DNA from: Marinobacter flavimaris
Lineage (GTDB): Bacteria > Pseudomonadota > Gammaproteobacteria > Pseudomonadales > Oleiphilaceae
Direction of reading: 5' to 3'
DNA length: 64,000 bases
NCBI RefSeq assembly: GCF_002933295.1
Contig: NZ_PSSW01000001.1
Location: 248,001-312,000, forward strand
Shown here: one piece after another, positions 38,809-47,986 of the stretch
Layout of the letters: each line of letters opens with the position of its first letter
How positions within the stretch are numbered: position 1 is the stretch's first letter
Translations under genes and position numbers: made by a program
Notes under the pieces: generated by a model
What the model saw: the letters and a program-made list of their open reading frames with translations, nothing else
The model's database searches: none
Told to the model about the DNA's origin: nothing

Positions 38809-40170
38809 ATGAAACTTAACAAGAAACTACTGGCCACAGGCGTCCTGGCAGCGAGCATGTTTGCCGGCCAGGCCTGGGGTGCGGTTTCTGCTGAAGAAGC
38901 GGCCAAGCTGGGTAACTCGCTGACACCGATGGGTGCAGAAAAAGCCGGTAACGGTGGCGCCATTCCTGCCTGGACCGGTGGTCTGACAACGCCGCCTCCC
39001 GGCTACAACAATGACGGCATCTATGTGAATCCGTTCGCGGATGAGCAGCCCAAGTTCACCATCGATCAGAGTAACGTCGAGCAGTACAAAGACAATCTGT
39101 CCCCGGGCCAGGTTGCGATGATCGAGCGCTACGATGACTACTTCATGCCGGTGTATGAAACCCATCGTACGGCTGCTTATCCTGAAGAGGTCATGGAGCA
39201 GACCGTTGAAAACGCGACCACGGTTGAGCTGATCAAGGACGGTAACGGTCTGGGGAACTATCAGTCTGCCACCCCGTTCCCGATTCCCCAGAATGGTCTG
39301 GAGGCAATCTGGAACCACATTACCCGTTACAGAGGTGGTTCTGTACAGCGTACCGTTGGTCAGGTGACGCCGACTGAAGGTGGTGAATTCTCTGTTGTGA
39401 AATTCCAGGACGAGCTTACCTGGCGTACCTACCTCTCGGATTACAATCCGGACGAGGATGCGAACGTTCTATTTTACTTCAAGCAGGCCATTACCGCTCC
39501 GGCACGTCTCGCCGGTAACGTACTGCTGGTACACGAGACCATCGACCAGGTTGCCGAGCCTCGCCGTGCGTGGGTTTACAACGCCGGTCAGCGTCGGGTT
39601 CGTCGGGCGCCTCAGGTAGCGTATGACGGACCGGGTACCGCGTCTGACGGTATGCGTACTTCGGATAACTTCGACATGTTCAACGGTGCTCCGGATCGCT
39701 ACAACTGGGAGCTGGTTGGCAAGAAGGAAATGTACATTCCGTACAACTCCTACAAGCTGACCGATCGCAGTCTGAGCTATGACCAGATTATTCAGGCTGG
39801 TCATATCAATCAGGATTACACTCGCTACGAGCTGCACCGTGTATGGCATGTTCGCGCAACCCTGAAAGAAGGGGCCCGCCACATCTATGCCCAGCGTGAC
39901 TTCTACATTGATGAAGACTCCTGGCAGGCATCTGTCATTGATCACTACGACGGCCGTGGCGAACTCTGGCGTGTTGCAGAAGCCCACAATATGCAGTTCT
40001 ACGATCAGAACGTGCCCTGGTACGCCATAGAGACGCTGTACGACCTGCTCTCTGGCCGCTACCTCGCGCTTGGTCTGACCAACGAGGAAGAGAATCCGTA
40101 TGAGTTTGGCGTTGAGCGCCGCTCCAGGGATTACACGCCGGCCGCATTGCGCCGCGCCGGTACCCGGTAA
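38809..40170 (+). CDS. DUF1329 family periplasmic protein
   Basis: DUF1329 proteins have a LolB/outer-membrane-lipoprotein-sorting-like fold and almost always follow a DUF1302 gene. The 453-residue protein has a signal peptide (MKLNKKLLATGVLAASMFAGQAWG, cut after about AWG). No lipobox cysteine follows, so a soluble periplasmic protein is expected. The conserved GNGGAIPAWTGGL near residue 45 is typical. It starts 34 nt after the DUF1302 gene and is followed by a strong terminator, so the two form a unit. Confidence 0.88.
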   Translation: MKLNKKLLATGVLAASMFAGQAWGAVSAEEAAKLGNSLTPMGAEKAGNGGAIPAWTGGLTTPPPGYNNDGIYVNPFADEQPKFTIDQSNVEQYKDNLSPGQVAMIERYDDYFMPVYETHRTAAYPEEVMEQTVENATTVELIKDGNGLGNYQSATPFPIPQNGLEAIWNHITRYRGGSVQRTVGQVTPTEGGEFSVVKFQDELTWRTYLSDYNPDEDANVLFYFKQAITAPARLAGNVLLVHETIDQVAEPRRAWVYNAGQRRVRRAPQVAYDGPGTASDGMRTSDNFDMFNGAPDRYNWELVGKKEMYIPYNSYKLTDRSLSYDQIIQAGHINQDYTRYELHRVWHVRATLKEGARHIYAQRDFYIDEDSWQASVIDHYDGRGELWRVAEAHNMQFYDQNVPWYAIETLYDLLSGRYLALGLTNEEENPYEFGVERRSRDYTPAALRRAGTR

Positions 40171-40187
40171 GGGTTCTACAGAAGACC

Positions 40188-40223
40188 AAAAAACGGCGGG
40201 CCTCACGGCCCGCCGTTTTTTTT
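40188..40223 (+). terminator. Strong rho-independent terminator after DUF1329
   Basis: AAAAAACGGCGGGCC and GGCCCGCCGTTTTTTTT form a GC-rich stem with a 4-nt loop, A-run before and T-run after, about 17 nt behind the DUF1329 stop. It is nearly symmetrical and could act in both directions. Confidence 0.95.
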
Positions 40224-40383
40224 ACACCCTGGAAAACCCTTTCACGTCAAAATTTTGCAGCCCACCCCTCAATTGGTTTAACCTTCTTATCATACTAAAG
40301 GCGTACCCGATGTCGGTCGCCATTGAAAAGTCAGTGCAAGATCCACTTTTCCGGCGGTGCAAGGCAGTGCGAGCCGGAGCTAA

Positions 40384-43086
40384 ATGGGGCAGTGCGTGAA
40401 ACCATTCAATGATGGCTGTGCAGCCAACGACGAATTCCAGTCAGCGAACAGTGGTCTTCAACGGGGCGAGTTAATCAGGGACCTGCTCAGACAACGGGTT
40501 CATATTCCCCCGGTTCCGTCCGATTCAATGGTTCGGCCAAAGCTTGATACCAGGATTTCCGAAGCACTGACTTCCAGAGGTGTTCTTTTTCTGGAGGCGC
40601 CCTGTGGTTACGGCAAATCCCACGCTGTGGTCAGCGGCCTCGTCAGCGCTCAAATGGCTGCCGATCAAGTCCGCTGGATTACGCTGAACTCCCAGGATAA
40701 TGCACCATCCCGCTTCCTGACCTTGCTTGCCATTGCCCTGGATCTGCCTGAAACCCCGGAGCAGGGGCTCCATAGCGGCGCCACCTTCTCGGATACCCTT
40801 TCGATGATGCAGGTCGCTTTGGCGCGAGAGGGTTCCGGCCAGCCACGGGTCCTGGTGCTCGACAACCTCCAAAATCTCAGCAATCCCGCCGTAGTGGACC
40901 TGCTTCAACAGCTGGTGATGGAATTTCCGAGTGGTTCGTCCATCATTCTTATCTCCCGTAAGGCGCTACCTTTCGAAACGCACAGCCTCGAGCTGGAAAA
41001 CCGTTTCACCCGCATCGGGTCTGAAACGCTTGAGTTTTCCCGTTCAGAAACCTTCGAGTTTTTCCGGTCCGCCACGACGAAGAGCGAACTCACCAGCGTT
41101 GCTGTCGATAACCTCTACTATATGACCGAGGGCTGGGCGACGCCGTTGGCGCTGTATCGTCGGGAGGTTGCTCAGAATATCGAGCGCAAACCCATTCAGG
41201 AAACACCGAGCGTTGAAAGGTTTTTGAAGGAGTCGGTGCTTGGCAATCTGACCCCGGGGCAGATGCGGTCCATGCGGGGTATTGCAGAACTTGAACTGTG
41301 CTCCGATGAACTGTTCCTGGCGCTTGAGCGACTCCTGCCTGAAGCTGGCTTTGTTCCCTCTCAGGCTGCCGAGCGGGGGCTGCCCCTGAAGCCGATGCCG
41401 GGCCGTGGTCGCTGGTTCCGTGTAAACCCGTTGTTGCAGGAATGGCTGAAGTCGCCCGTAATGGCCGGTTATTCGGAGCGGATGCTGCAGGCGAGCCGAT
41501 GGTTTGGCGTGCGCGACCAGTTCCCGGAAGCATTGAAATACGCGCTACTGTCTGGAGATGCCGAGGAAGTCATCCGCATAGCCGCTGAGGGATCAGAGGC
41601 TTTGCTGTTGGGTCAGGATACCGCATCGCTCCTGCGCCTTCGAAAGAGTCTGCCGGCCCAGCTCCTGGAACGAAGCGTGCGTCTCAGAATTGTCTATAGC
41701 TGGGTTCATGCAATTAGCGGCCAGTTCCGCCAGGCTCGAGCGCTGATTGATGGTCTGGCTGTGACCGACCGACAGGAGCAGGCTGCACGGATTCGTGCCT
41801 TGAAAGCGTTTATCCTGCGGGGCGAGGGCAGTGTTGGGCCGGCTTTGGACATGGCTGATGAGGCCCTGGCTGACGGGGAACTCAGTACTCAGGGCCAGCT
41901 TGTCACGCAGATGGTCCGTTCCAGTGCATTGTGCGCCGCGGGTCGATTCCCGGAGGCCCGGGAAGCAAACCGGGCTGCGTCGAGACTGGCAAGAGAAGCG
42001 GGCGATTCCGGTTCGGAAGCACTGGCGGTTTATGCCCATGCCCGGATCGAACTGGGCAAAGGCGCCCTGAAACATGCAGAGCAATTGTTGCGCACCGGTC
42101 TCGATACCGCCATGCAGGAGCTCTCGCGTCCTGCCCGGATTGGTGAAACCCGCCTGCAACTGAATCTGGTGCTTGTGCTTTGGCATCAGGGCCGTGAAGC
42201 GGAAGCAGATCGCCTGTTGGTCACCTGTGGGCGACATGCTGAACAGACCAGGGATCTTGGACTGCTGCTGGCGATGACCATTCGTGTCTTGATGTGTCGG
42301 GCCCAGGGGCGATTGGAGGATGCGTTTGTCTGGATTGGTCGGGCCGAGCGTACCATGCATTCCTGGCAAGTCGACGAATCCCTGTTCGTACCTGTTCTCG
42401 AGGCCCTGAAAGCCAACTGCTGGTTGTCGCAGAATCAGATCGACAGTGCCGATCAGGCGGTTCGAAAGCTTGCTCCTTACCGGGAAGCGGGCTGCGTACC
42501 GGAGCTTTTCCCCATGATGCCGGGCTTGCTGGACTGCCTTCAGGTTCGGGTCGACCTGGCCCGCGGTGATCTGATAAAAGCCCGGGAAACACTCCAGGGT
42601 ATCCGTGAACGATATGAGGGAGCCATTCCATGGGGCGTAGAGCTCCACATGCGCTTGCTTGAGGCTGTGATCGTTCTGGATGAAAAGGGACCGGTGGTTG
42701 CCCTGAAGATTCTGTCTACCGTCGTCAATGAGGCTGCTGCAGAGCATTTCATCAGTCCTTTCCGGGAGCTCAGGAACGAATTGCAGGAGCTAATGACGAA
42801 GGGCTTTGGTCAGCTTCCCGAGAGTGCGTTTAAAGAGGCGCTGGGCGAGGTGTTCGAGCTGCGTGAGGTCGCGGGTACCCTGGACACCCTGGCGGAGCCC
42901 ATCAGTGAGCGGGAGCAGGGCGTGCTTGAGCTGATTGCAAAAGGGCTTTCAAACCAGGAAATAGCTGACAAGCTGCATATTTCCCTGCACACGGTGAAAA
43001 CCCACGCGCGTCGAATCAATGCCAAGCTGGAAGTGAAATCCCGAACCCAGGCTATTGTCCGGGCCCGGGAGCTTGGGCTGCTTTAA
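40384..43086 (+). CDS. MalT-like LuxR-family transcriptional regulator (STAND ATPase)
   Basis: A 900-residue LAL/MalT-type activator. The N-terminal nucleotide-binding domain has Walker A GYGKS (Lys78; APCGYGKSHAV) and Walker B VLVLDNLQ near residue 160. A long helical-repeat sensor region occupies about residues 350-820. The C-terminal LuxR helix-turn-helix is SNQEIADKLHISLHTVKTHARRI near residue 865. Such proteins need ATP and an inducer to activate. Its place directly behind the DUF1302-DUF1329 pair suggests it controls them; the inducer is unknown. The 3' end overlaps the convergent acyltransferase gene by 35 bp. Confidence 0.9.
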   Translation: MGQCVKPFNDGCAANDEFQSANSGLQRGELIRDLLRQRVHIPPVPSDSMVRPKLDTRISEALTSRGVLFLEAPCGYGKSHAVVSGLVSAQMAADQVRWITLNSQDNAPSRFLTLLAIALDLPETPEQGLHSGATFSDTLSMMQVALAREGSGQPRVLVLDNLQNLSNPAVVDLLQQLVMEFPSGSSIILISRKALPFETHSLELENRFTRIGSETLEFSRSETFEFFRSATTKSELTSVAVDNLYYMTEGWATPLALYRREVAQNIERKPIQETPSVERFLKESVLGNLTPGQMRSMRGIAELELCSDELFLALERLLPEAGFVPSQAAERGLPLKPMPGRGRWFRVNPLLQEWLKSPVMAGYSERMLQASRWFGVRDQFPEALKYALLSGDAEEVIRIAAEGSEALLLGQDTASLLRLRKSLPAQLLERSVRLRIVYSWVHAISGQFRQARALIDGLAVTDRQEQAARIRALKAFILRGEGSVGPALDMADEALADGELSTQGQLVTQMVRSSALCAAGRFPEAREANRAASRLAREAGDSGSEALAVYAHARIELGKGALKHAEQLLRTGLDTAMQELSRPARIGETRLQLNLVLVLWHQGREAEADRLLVTCGRHAEQTRDLGLLLAMTIRVLMCRAQGRLEDAFVWIGRAERTMHSWQVDESLFVPVLEALKANCWLSQNQIDSADQAVRKLAPYREAGCVPELFPMMPGLLDCLQVRVDLARGDLIKARETLQGIRERYEGAIPWGVELHMRLLEAVIVLDEKGPVVALKILSTVVNEAAAEHFISPFRELRNELQELMTKGFGQLPESAFKEALGEVFELREVAGTLDTLAEPISEREQGVLELIAKGLSNQEIADKLHISLHTVKTHARRINAKLEVKSRTQAIVRARELGLL

Positions 43087-43966
43087 GCTCATCGATTCGC
43101 GCATCTTTTTCGGCCCAAATCTGGCTCACCCAGCGCTGGAATGCAATCCGGGTCTCCCGGTTGTTTTCGTAATCCATTCCCAGAAACTCGCCTGGAATTT
43201 CCCGCGTCCGAACGTCAATAATAATCCTTCGGATTCGCCCGCAAAGGTAATCCCAAAAGCCCGCCCTGCCGTCGGGATATACGATCGTGACATCCAGCAT
43301 TGTGTGAATCATGTCGCCCATCGCGTCCAGTACAAAAGCCGTTCCGCCTGCTCTCGGTTTCAAGAGGTGCTTATAGGGTGAATTCTGGCGATCATGCTTC
43401 TCGGGTGTAAAACGGGTGCCTTCCATGAAGTTGAAGATCGTTACCGGGGTGTAGCGAAACTTCTCGCAGGCAGCCTGGGTGGCCGCTACATCCTTTCCCT
43501 TGAGCTCAGGGCGTTTGGCAATCTGTTCCTTGGTGTGGCGATGCATGAACGGAAAATCCAGCGCCCACCAGGCAACCCCCAGAAACGGCACCCAGATCAG
43601 CTGTTTCTTCAGGAAGAACTTCAGCAGGGGAATCCGGCTGTTGAGTACATATTGAATGGCGGGAATGTCGGCCCAACTTTGGTGGTTGCAGGTGACAAAG
43701 TACCAGTGCTCCCGGCTGAGATTTTCGACCCCGCGAACGTCCCATGTGACCTTGTGCAGAAAATCCATTAGCAGGTTGTTGAAGCCGATCCAGACCCACG
43801 CGATGTTGTTCAGAATCACCGTGCAGGCCTTACGAACGGGGTTAAGCGGCAGCACGAGTTTGAGCAGGGCGAATACCAGAAGAACCGGAAACAGCACCAA
43901 TGTGTTACACAGGATGAGCAGAGCCGCTAAAGTCCCCTTCAGCGGCGCGGGAAGAAAATCGAGCAT
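43052..43966 (-). CDS. Acyltransferase, YihG-like PlsC family
   Basis: A 304-residue membrane acyltransferase of the LPLAT/PlsC superfamily. Two N-terminal hydrophobic segments (about residues 12-37 and 48-65) precede motif I NHQSWAD (His95, Asp100) and motif III FMEGTRFT. Best resemblance by size and motif is E. coli YihG, which acts on lysophospholipids. It lies 12 nt behind the Bax-like gene on the same strand, so the two are probably co-transcribed. Its end overlaps the MalT-like gene. Confidence 0.85.
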   Translation of the reverse strand: MLDFLPAPLKGTLAALLILCNTLVLFPVLLVFALLKLVLPLNPVRKACTVILNNIAWVWIGFNNLLMDFLHKVTWDVRGVENLSREHWYFVTCNHQSWADIPAIQYVLNSRIPLLKFFLKKQLIWVPFLGVAWWALDFPFMHRHTKEQIAKRPELKGKDVAATQAACEKFRYTPVTIFNFMEGTRFTPEKHDRQNSPYKHLLKPRAGGTAFVLDAMGDMIHTMLDVTIVYPDGRAGFWDYLCGRIRRIIIDVRTREIPGEFLGMDYENNRETRIAFQRWVSQIWAEKDARIDELKAAQAPGPGQ

Positions 43967-43978
43967 GGGGTGGAGTCT

Positions 43979-44914
43979 CTAACCTTCAGCCGGGTTGGTT
44001 TTCAGTGATGATTGGCGGGGTAGCAAACCGGTTTCCGCTTCGGTAGAAGCCAGCTGTTCGAGGCTGCCGGGTTCGAGGTTTCTAACCACGCTGCGGAAAT
44101 CGTCGTCGTAAAACTCCAGGTTGTTGTAGTGAATCATTGCCCGGATCTCTTCAATGTATTCTTCTCCGCGCTCGGAGTAGCCAAGCAGACCCTCTGCAAG
44201 CTCCAGGCCTGAGAGAGGGGCATTATCACGGCGGTCTTCGAGGCGGACGTCTCGCAACAACTGATAGGTCGGGTGGCGATTCAGGTTCTGTATGTACGCA
44301 CGAACCGAGCGGTAGGGTGAGGAGAACTTGGCCACCTCATGGCTCGCGCCCTCTGCTCGGCCGCGGGGAACAAGTCCGCAGCCTTTCGAAAAGCACCACT
44401 GGCCAAAAAGGTTATTACCTTTCGTGGCAAACCGGGAGGTGCCCCAGGCGGATTCGTTGGCGGCCTGTGCCAGGATCAGAGACGGAGGAATCACATCGAG
44501 ACGCTTGCGTAGCAGGGCAAACTGCTCGTCGCTGCCGGGCTCGGCATCCACTCTTAATCGCTCAGACTGTTGGGCCAGCCAATCATACTCCTTGCTGGTC
44601 AATGTCTCCTTCGCAGCTAGGCTATCCAGGTAGTCTCGCTCAATCAGAATCCGTGAGTTGGCCAGAACAATCCGTGGGTAGAGAAACGAGAAGAACGCGG
44701 CCTTCTTCTCTGTGGTGTCCTGATACTGAGAAAAATCCGGCAGGTCGTCGTTGGCCCAGCTCGGGAGCGGAGGCAGAGAAGACAGTGCGGGTTCGGAGCC
44801 TGTGTTATCGGAGTTGATCCGGTCAATACTGGCCTGTGGCGTATAAAAGCCACCGCCGATCGCAAATGCAATCAGGGGGAGCATCAGTATGACGGCCCGT
44901 TTACCCGCAGACAT
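43979..44914 (-). CDS. Bax-like glucosaminidase-domain protein
   Basis: A 311-residue exported protein with an N-terminal signal anchor (about residues 7-23) and a C-terminal glucosaminidase domain of the FlgJ/Bax type. The probable catalytic Glu154 is in AANESAWGTSRFATKGNNLFGQ. The tail (YIEEIRAMIHYNNLEFYDD) also resembles E. coli Bax. It likely trims peptidoglycan glycan strands in the periplasm. An extended -10 with an overlapping perfect palindrome lies just upstream. Confidence 0.86.
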   Translation of the reverse strand: MSAGKRAVILMLPLIAFAIGGGFYTPQASIDRINSDNTGSEPALSSLPPLPSWANDDLPDFSQYQDTTEKKAAFFSFLYPRIVLANSRILIERDYLDSLAAKETLTSKEYDWLAQQSERLRVDAEPGSDEQFALLRKRLDVIPPSLILAQAANESAWGTSRFATKGNNLFGQWCFSKGCGLVPRGRAEGASHEVAKFSSPYRSVRAYIQNLNRHPTYQLLRDVRLEDRRDNAPLSGLELAEGLLGYSERGEEYIEEIRAMIHYNNLEFYDDDFRSVVRNLEPGSLEQLASTEAETGLLPRQSSLKTNPAEG

Positions 44915-44945
44915 AAAACCTCTCGTTTCAATCGATATAGCAATG

Positions 44946-44961
44946 ATTATAACAGGTTATA
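44946..44961 (-). promoter_or_regulatory. bax-like promoter with overlapping palindromic operator candidate
   Basis: On the minus strand TGTTATAAT (44954-44946) is an extended -10 box, about 30 nt before the Bax-like ATG. The + strand reads TATAAC-ag-GTTATA (44948-44961), a perfect 14-bp palindrome covering the -10, as expected for a repressor site. The regulator is unknown. Confidence 0.5.
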
Positions 44962-45003
44962 CGAGAGCGTTTGCCAGTTGGGTTTTGTCGGATGCCACTG
45001 CCG

Positions 45004-47175
45004 TCAGGGCAGTCGTGTTGCAACAAGCAAACCGATCTGTTCCTCACCACCCCCTGTGGATCGGAAACGCAAATAGAACTGGTCCTGACTGGCGGTGTGA
45101 AAACCCTCAAGCACAAGGTTGCCTGAGGTGAACTCTACCCTCCCGTCGCCCAGTTGGCTGAGCGCCAGGTCGATGTCCGCCAGGCTCTCCAGCGCAGGTT
45201 TTGTCACGGTCTCGTCATCAACGGAATGGGTGCTGGTCAGCGAAGTCGGCGAGAGTGTTGCCGAGCTTGAGGATTCGATGGTCAGCAGGGCATTGTCAAA
45301 ATGTCGGAGGCGGTTCGTCTGCGATGTCAGGGCCAGGGCCACGCCCTGAAGCCTGAACTGTCCCGTAGCCGGTGCGGTGTTCGCGGTTTGTTCCGCGGCA
45401 ATCAGGATACCGTCGCCTAGCGGACTATCGTCCAGGTTGAATGCCATCAGGGTGCCATCCGGGGTGCTGGCACCGACACCAATATCTGGCTGCTGGAAAT
45501 CACCGGAAGCGGTGGTTATGTCCAGGTTCAGTCGTCCGATATCCACATCCCCGTTGCTGAGCCGCGAGGTTCGGTTGCTCAGGGTCCAGGATTCTGCTCG
45601 GGTACCGCTGGAGTCCGTCGAGACAGTTCCTGAACTGTCTCGTTGTAATGACGTAAAGCTCTGGGATTGGTTAACTGTACCGCCAGAAATCTGCCATTGG
45701 CCAACGCCTGTTTCGATGGTGAGAGGCGTTGTCTCGTCGCTGAATCGGGTTCCAAGATACAGCATGTTGTAGTCGCGGCCATTCAGACTGTCGGCGTCGA
45801 ATCCCTCCTTCCTGAGGAGGTTGACCTCAAGAACCGACAGATACTGATCCTCCAGAGTACCCAGCCGTCGCAACTGGTCGCCGTCCGCTTCCAGCTCGAT
45901 AGCTTTGCCAGCGCTGAAGTAGCCGCTGATCACCCGGTCGGGCCCCGTGGTTTCATCCTCAGGCGCACTTGTGAAGGCGTCCAGATAGTAGGGATTGCGA
46001 GTCCAGCCAATAATTTTCGAGCTGCCCCGGCCGGTAATGCTCTGATACAGGGCCCGGCCTGCCAGCAGGCGAGTGTCTTCCAACAGCGTGGCTGCTCCGG
46101 GGGATGAAGAGTGAGTGTTCCGTTCCCAGTATTCAGAGCCCCGAACGAAGAAGTCGTTTCCCGCCTGGTGAATCAGAGCCTCGCGATCGTATGGGATATC
46201 GTTGGCCAGAGAGGTCACTCGGATGTTGAAGGCATCAAAGCTGGTCAGGGTGAGAGCCGGATAGACATAGCCGGTGCCATTATCATCGGTCAGCACCTCT
46301 TCCTGGGCCGTTCGAACACCCCATTGTCCGGACCCGCTCAGGGTAGACTCGAGAAAGGTCTGCCCCAGCTCGATACCCAGAAATACCGAATTGTAGTCTG
46401 CGGAACTGGCGCTGATCTTTCCCGAGGACGTCTCATCGAGCACCGCGTAGTCGGCCATTGCGCTCACGTAACGGGCAAAGTCTCCCCGATCTTCGAGAAT
46501 ATCCAGGGCACCGCCGAGGCCAACATTGGATGGAATCTCAATTTCAAAGTCGTGGACCTGATCGGCGAGGGTCGACCACACATACTTGTTCAGGCATAGC
46601 TCGCCGCCTTCATCGGCAACGCAATCCAGAATGGTCTGGAACTCACCGGCCGTATAGCTGCTGAGCGTGTTACGCACCAGATATTCGGAAAAAGGATTCA
46701 CCTTCACATCCCGGTCTGCATCGGCCGCCAGGGCTCGCATCCGGGTGTTGCCATAACTGGCATCGATAATCACATCCGGTCCAAGGGGCAGGCCTTCTGT
46801 GAATTCGATAATGGTGAAACCTTCGCTGTCGGTGCGGCTGGAAATGGGAGGCTCGCCCAGGTTCTGCAAGGCCGGGTTGGTGTAGTAAACACTCACCCTG
46901 TCCGGTTGCACGATTCTCAGGTTGCGGCGGGTAGGCTCGCCGTCGCTGGTGACACCACCCGGTATTTCCATGGTTACCCGGACTTCATTGCTGGCCAGGC
47001 CGCCTGTGTTCGAGGAATCGCCGGTGCTGCCGGAACTGAAATCATCGACCGGGTTCTTGTTTCCCGCGAAGTCATTGGGCTGTCCGGCCGCGCCGGCAAT
47101 GGCATCTTCGCCACTTCCGCATCCCGCGGTGAGCACCAGAGTCGAGGAGAGGAGTAAACCGAGTGTGAATCGCAT
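45004..47175 (-). CDS. Large predicted lipoprotein of unknown function
   Basis: I do not recognise this 723-residue protein. It has a lipoprotein signal (MRFTLGLLLSSTLVLTAGC) with lipobox LTAGC and acylated Cys19. A Gly/Ser/Asn-rich linker (residues 20-60) follows, then a segment with an Ig/carboxypeptidase-regulatory-like beta pattern (about 65-155). The long remainder is rich in Thr/Ser and beta strands and ends in EEQIGLLVATRLP. Residue +2 is Gly, compatible with outer-membrane sorting. It stands alone between the Bax-like gene and the YfaZ-like gene. A surface or periplasmic structural or binding role is possible but not shown. Confidence 0.8.
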   Translation of the reverse strand: MRFTLGLLLSSTLVLTAGCGSGEDAIAGAAGQPNDFAGNKNPVDDFSSGSTGDSSNTGGLASNEVRVTMEIPGGVTSDGEPTRRNLRIVQPDRVSVYYTNPALQNLGEPPISSRTDSEGFTIIEFTEGLPLGPDVIIDASYGNTRMRALAADADRDVKVNPFSEYLVRNTLSSYTAGEFQTILDCVADEGGELCLNKYVWSTLADQVHDFEIEIPSNVGLGGALDILEDRGDFARYVSAMADYAVLDETSSGKISASSADYNSVFLGIELGQTFLESTLSGSGQWGVRTAQEEVLTDDNGTGYVYPALTLTSFDAFNIRVTSLANDIPYDREALIHQAGNDFFVRGSEYWERNTHSSSPGAATLLEDTRLLAGRALYQSITGRGSSKIIGWTRNPYYLDAFTSAPEDETTGPDRVISGYFSAGKAIELEADGDQLRRLGTLEDQYLSVLEVNLLRKEGFDADSLNGRDYNMLYLGTRFSDETTPLTIETGVGQWQISGGTVNQSQSFTSLQRDSSGTVSTDSSGTRAESWTLSNRTSRLSNGDVDIGRLNLDITTASGDFQQPDIGVGASTPDGTLMAFNLDDSPLGDGILIAAEQTANTAPATGQFRLQGVALALTSQTNRLRHFDNALLTIESSSSATLSPTSLTSTHSVDDETVTKPALESLADIDLALSQLGDGRVEFTSGNLVLEGFHTASQDQFYLRFRSTGGGEEQIGLLVATRLP

Positions 47176-47272
47176 GCCTGGCTATCCGTGCAGAAAATAC
47201 AGGCAGACAGTCTAACAGTCGGATTCTCGGGAAAGCGTGAGGAAAAGCACGAAAGAGTCAGGGAGGGAAAGT

Positions 47273-47302
47273 GAAACAGGCCCGGGAGAACGGGCCCGTT
47301 TC
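47273..47302 (-). terminator. Possible terminator after the YfaZ-like gene
   Basis: GAAACAGGCCCG (47273-47284) and CGGGCCCGTTTC (47291-47302) form a 12-bp stem with one mismatch and a 6-nt loop, 14 nt behind the stop on the minus strand. The following T content is modest. Confidence 0.5.
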
Positions 47303-47316
47303 AGATGAGGCATGAA

Positions 47317-47874
47317 TCAGAAGAAAATCTTCATGCCGGCCATAACGCCCTCATCGAGATTAACGTCTCGTGAGGAATTCTCGATATCGGTGTTAAGGTA
47401 ACGGTAGCCAGCAAAAACCTCCGCGTTGCGGATCACGCGATAGCTGCCACGCAGCTCCAGGCTGGTCATGTCATCGGAATCGCCGAACGAGAGAATGCTG
47501 GGTGCGTAATGCAGGCCGCCAGTGAACGACAGGCCCGGCACGTTCGGGATGTTGACGGTTGCGAAACCGCCGAGACCGAGAGCGCCACCGTCTGCACGGC
47601 CCTGATCCCAGAAGATGCCGCGCATGCCGATGCCGGCGGTAGTCGGCAGGTTACCGATCGCAGTGCGGCCCTGGGCATGGAAATCGGCGTTAAAAATATC
47701 GCGGCCACCTTCGTGGTAGGTGTAACCGGTGCCAAGCTGGATATCGTTGTTGGTGCCGAAGAAGTTTACCTGGCCCTTCACCGAGTCGTTTGTAAGGCTA
47801 AGATCCACGTCACCTGCGAAGGCAGGCGCGGCAGCCAGTGAGAGAACCATCAGGGAAATCCGGGACGCTTTCAT
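47317..47874 (-). CDS. YfaZ-family outer-membrane protein
   Basis: A 185-residue predicted small beta-barrel. The signal peptide MKASRISLMVLSLAAAPAFA is cut before GDVDLSL. The mature part alternates polar and aromatic residues and ends in GVMAGMKIFF, a barrel-type C-terminal Phe. The segments DLSLTNDSVKGQ and GYRYLNTDIEN match the YfaZ family, whose function is unknown. It has its own promoter candidate, with a long-spaced inverted repeat, and a possible terminator. Confidence 0.85.
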   Translation of the reverse strand: MKASRISLMVLSLAAAPAFAGDVDLSLTNDSVKGQVNFFGTNNDIQLGTGYTYHEGGRDIFNADFHAQGRTAIGNLPTTAGIGMRGIFWDQGRADGGALGLGGFATVNIPNVPGLSFTGGLHYAPSILSFGDSDDMTSLELRGSYRVIRNAEVFAGYRYLNTDIENSSRDVNLDEGVMAGMKIFF

Positions 47875-47914
47875 AGTTGTGCACCTTCGTTACGTTTTTA
47901 GCAGAATTGGCGGT

Positions 47915-47970
47915 ATGTTAACGGGACGCACCGGACCACTCAACTTAAATGCCAGTAAGTCCCCGTTAAC
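47915..47970 (-). promoter_or_regulatory. YfaZ-like gene promoter with flanking GTTAACGGG inverted repeat
   Basis: On the minus strand TTGAGT (47943-47938) and TAACAT (47920-47915) are 17 nt apart. The perfect 9-bp inverted repeat GTTAACGGG (47917-47925) and CCCGTTAAC (47962-47970) has one arm on the -10 and the other upstream of the -35. This is suggestive of a regulator binding two sites. Confidence 0.48.
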
Positions 47971-47986
47971 TTTCATTTTTCGCAGA

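Noticed and set aside
41593..42747. 384-residue minus-strand frame opposite the MalT-like regulator gene
   Set aside because: Antisense shadow; the plus-strand protein has clear Walker and LuxR motifs.
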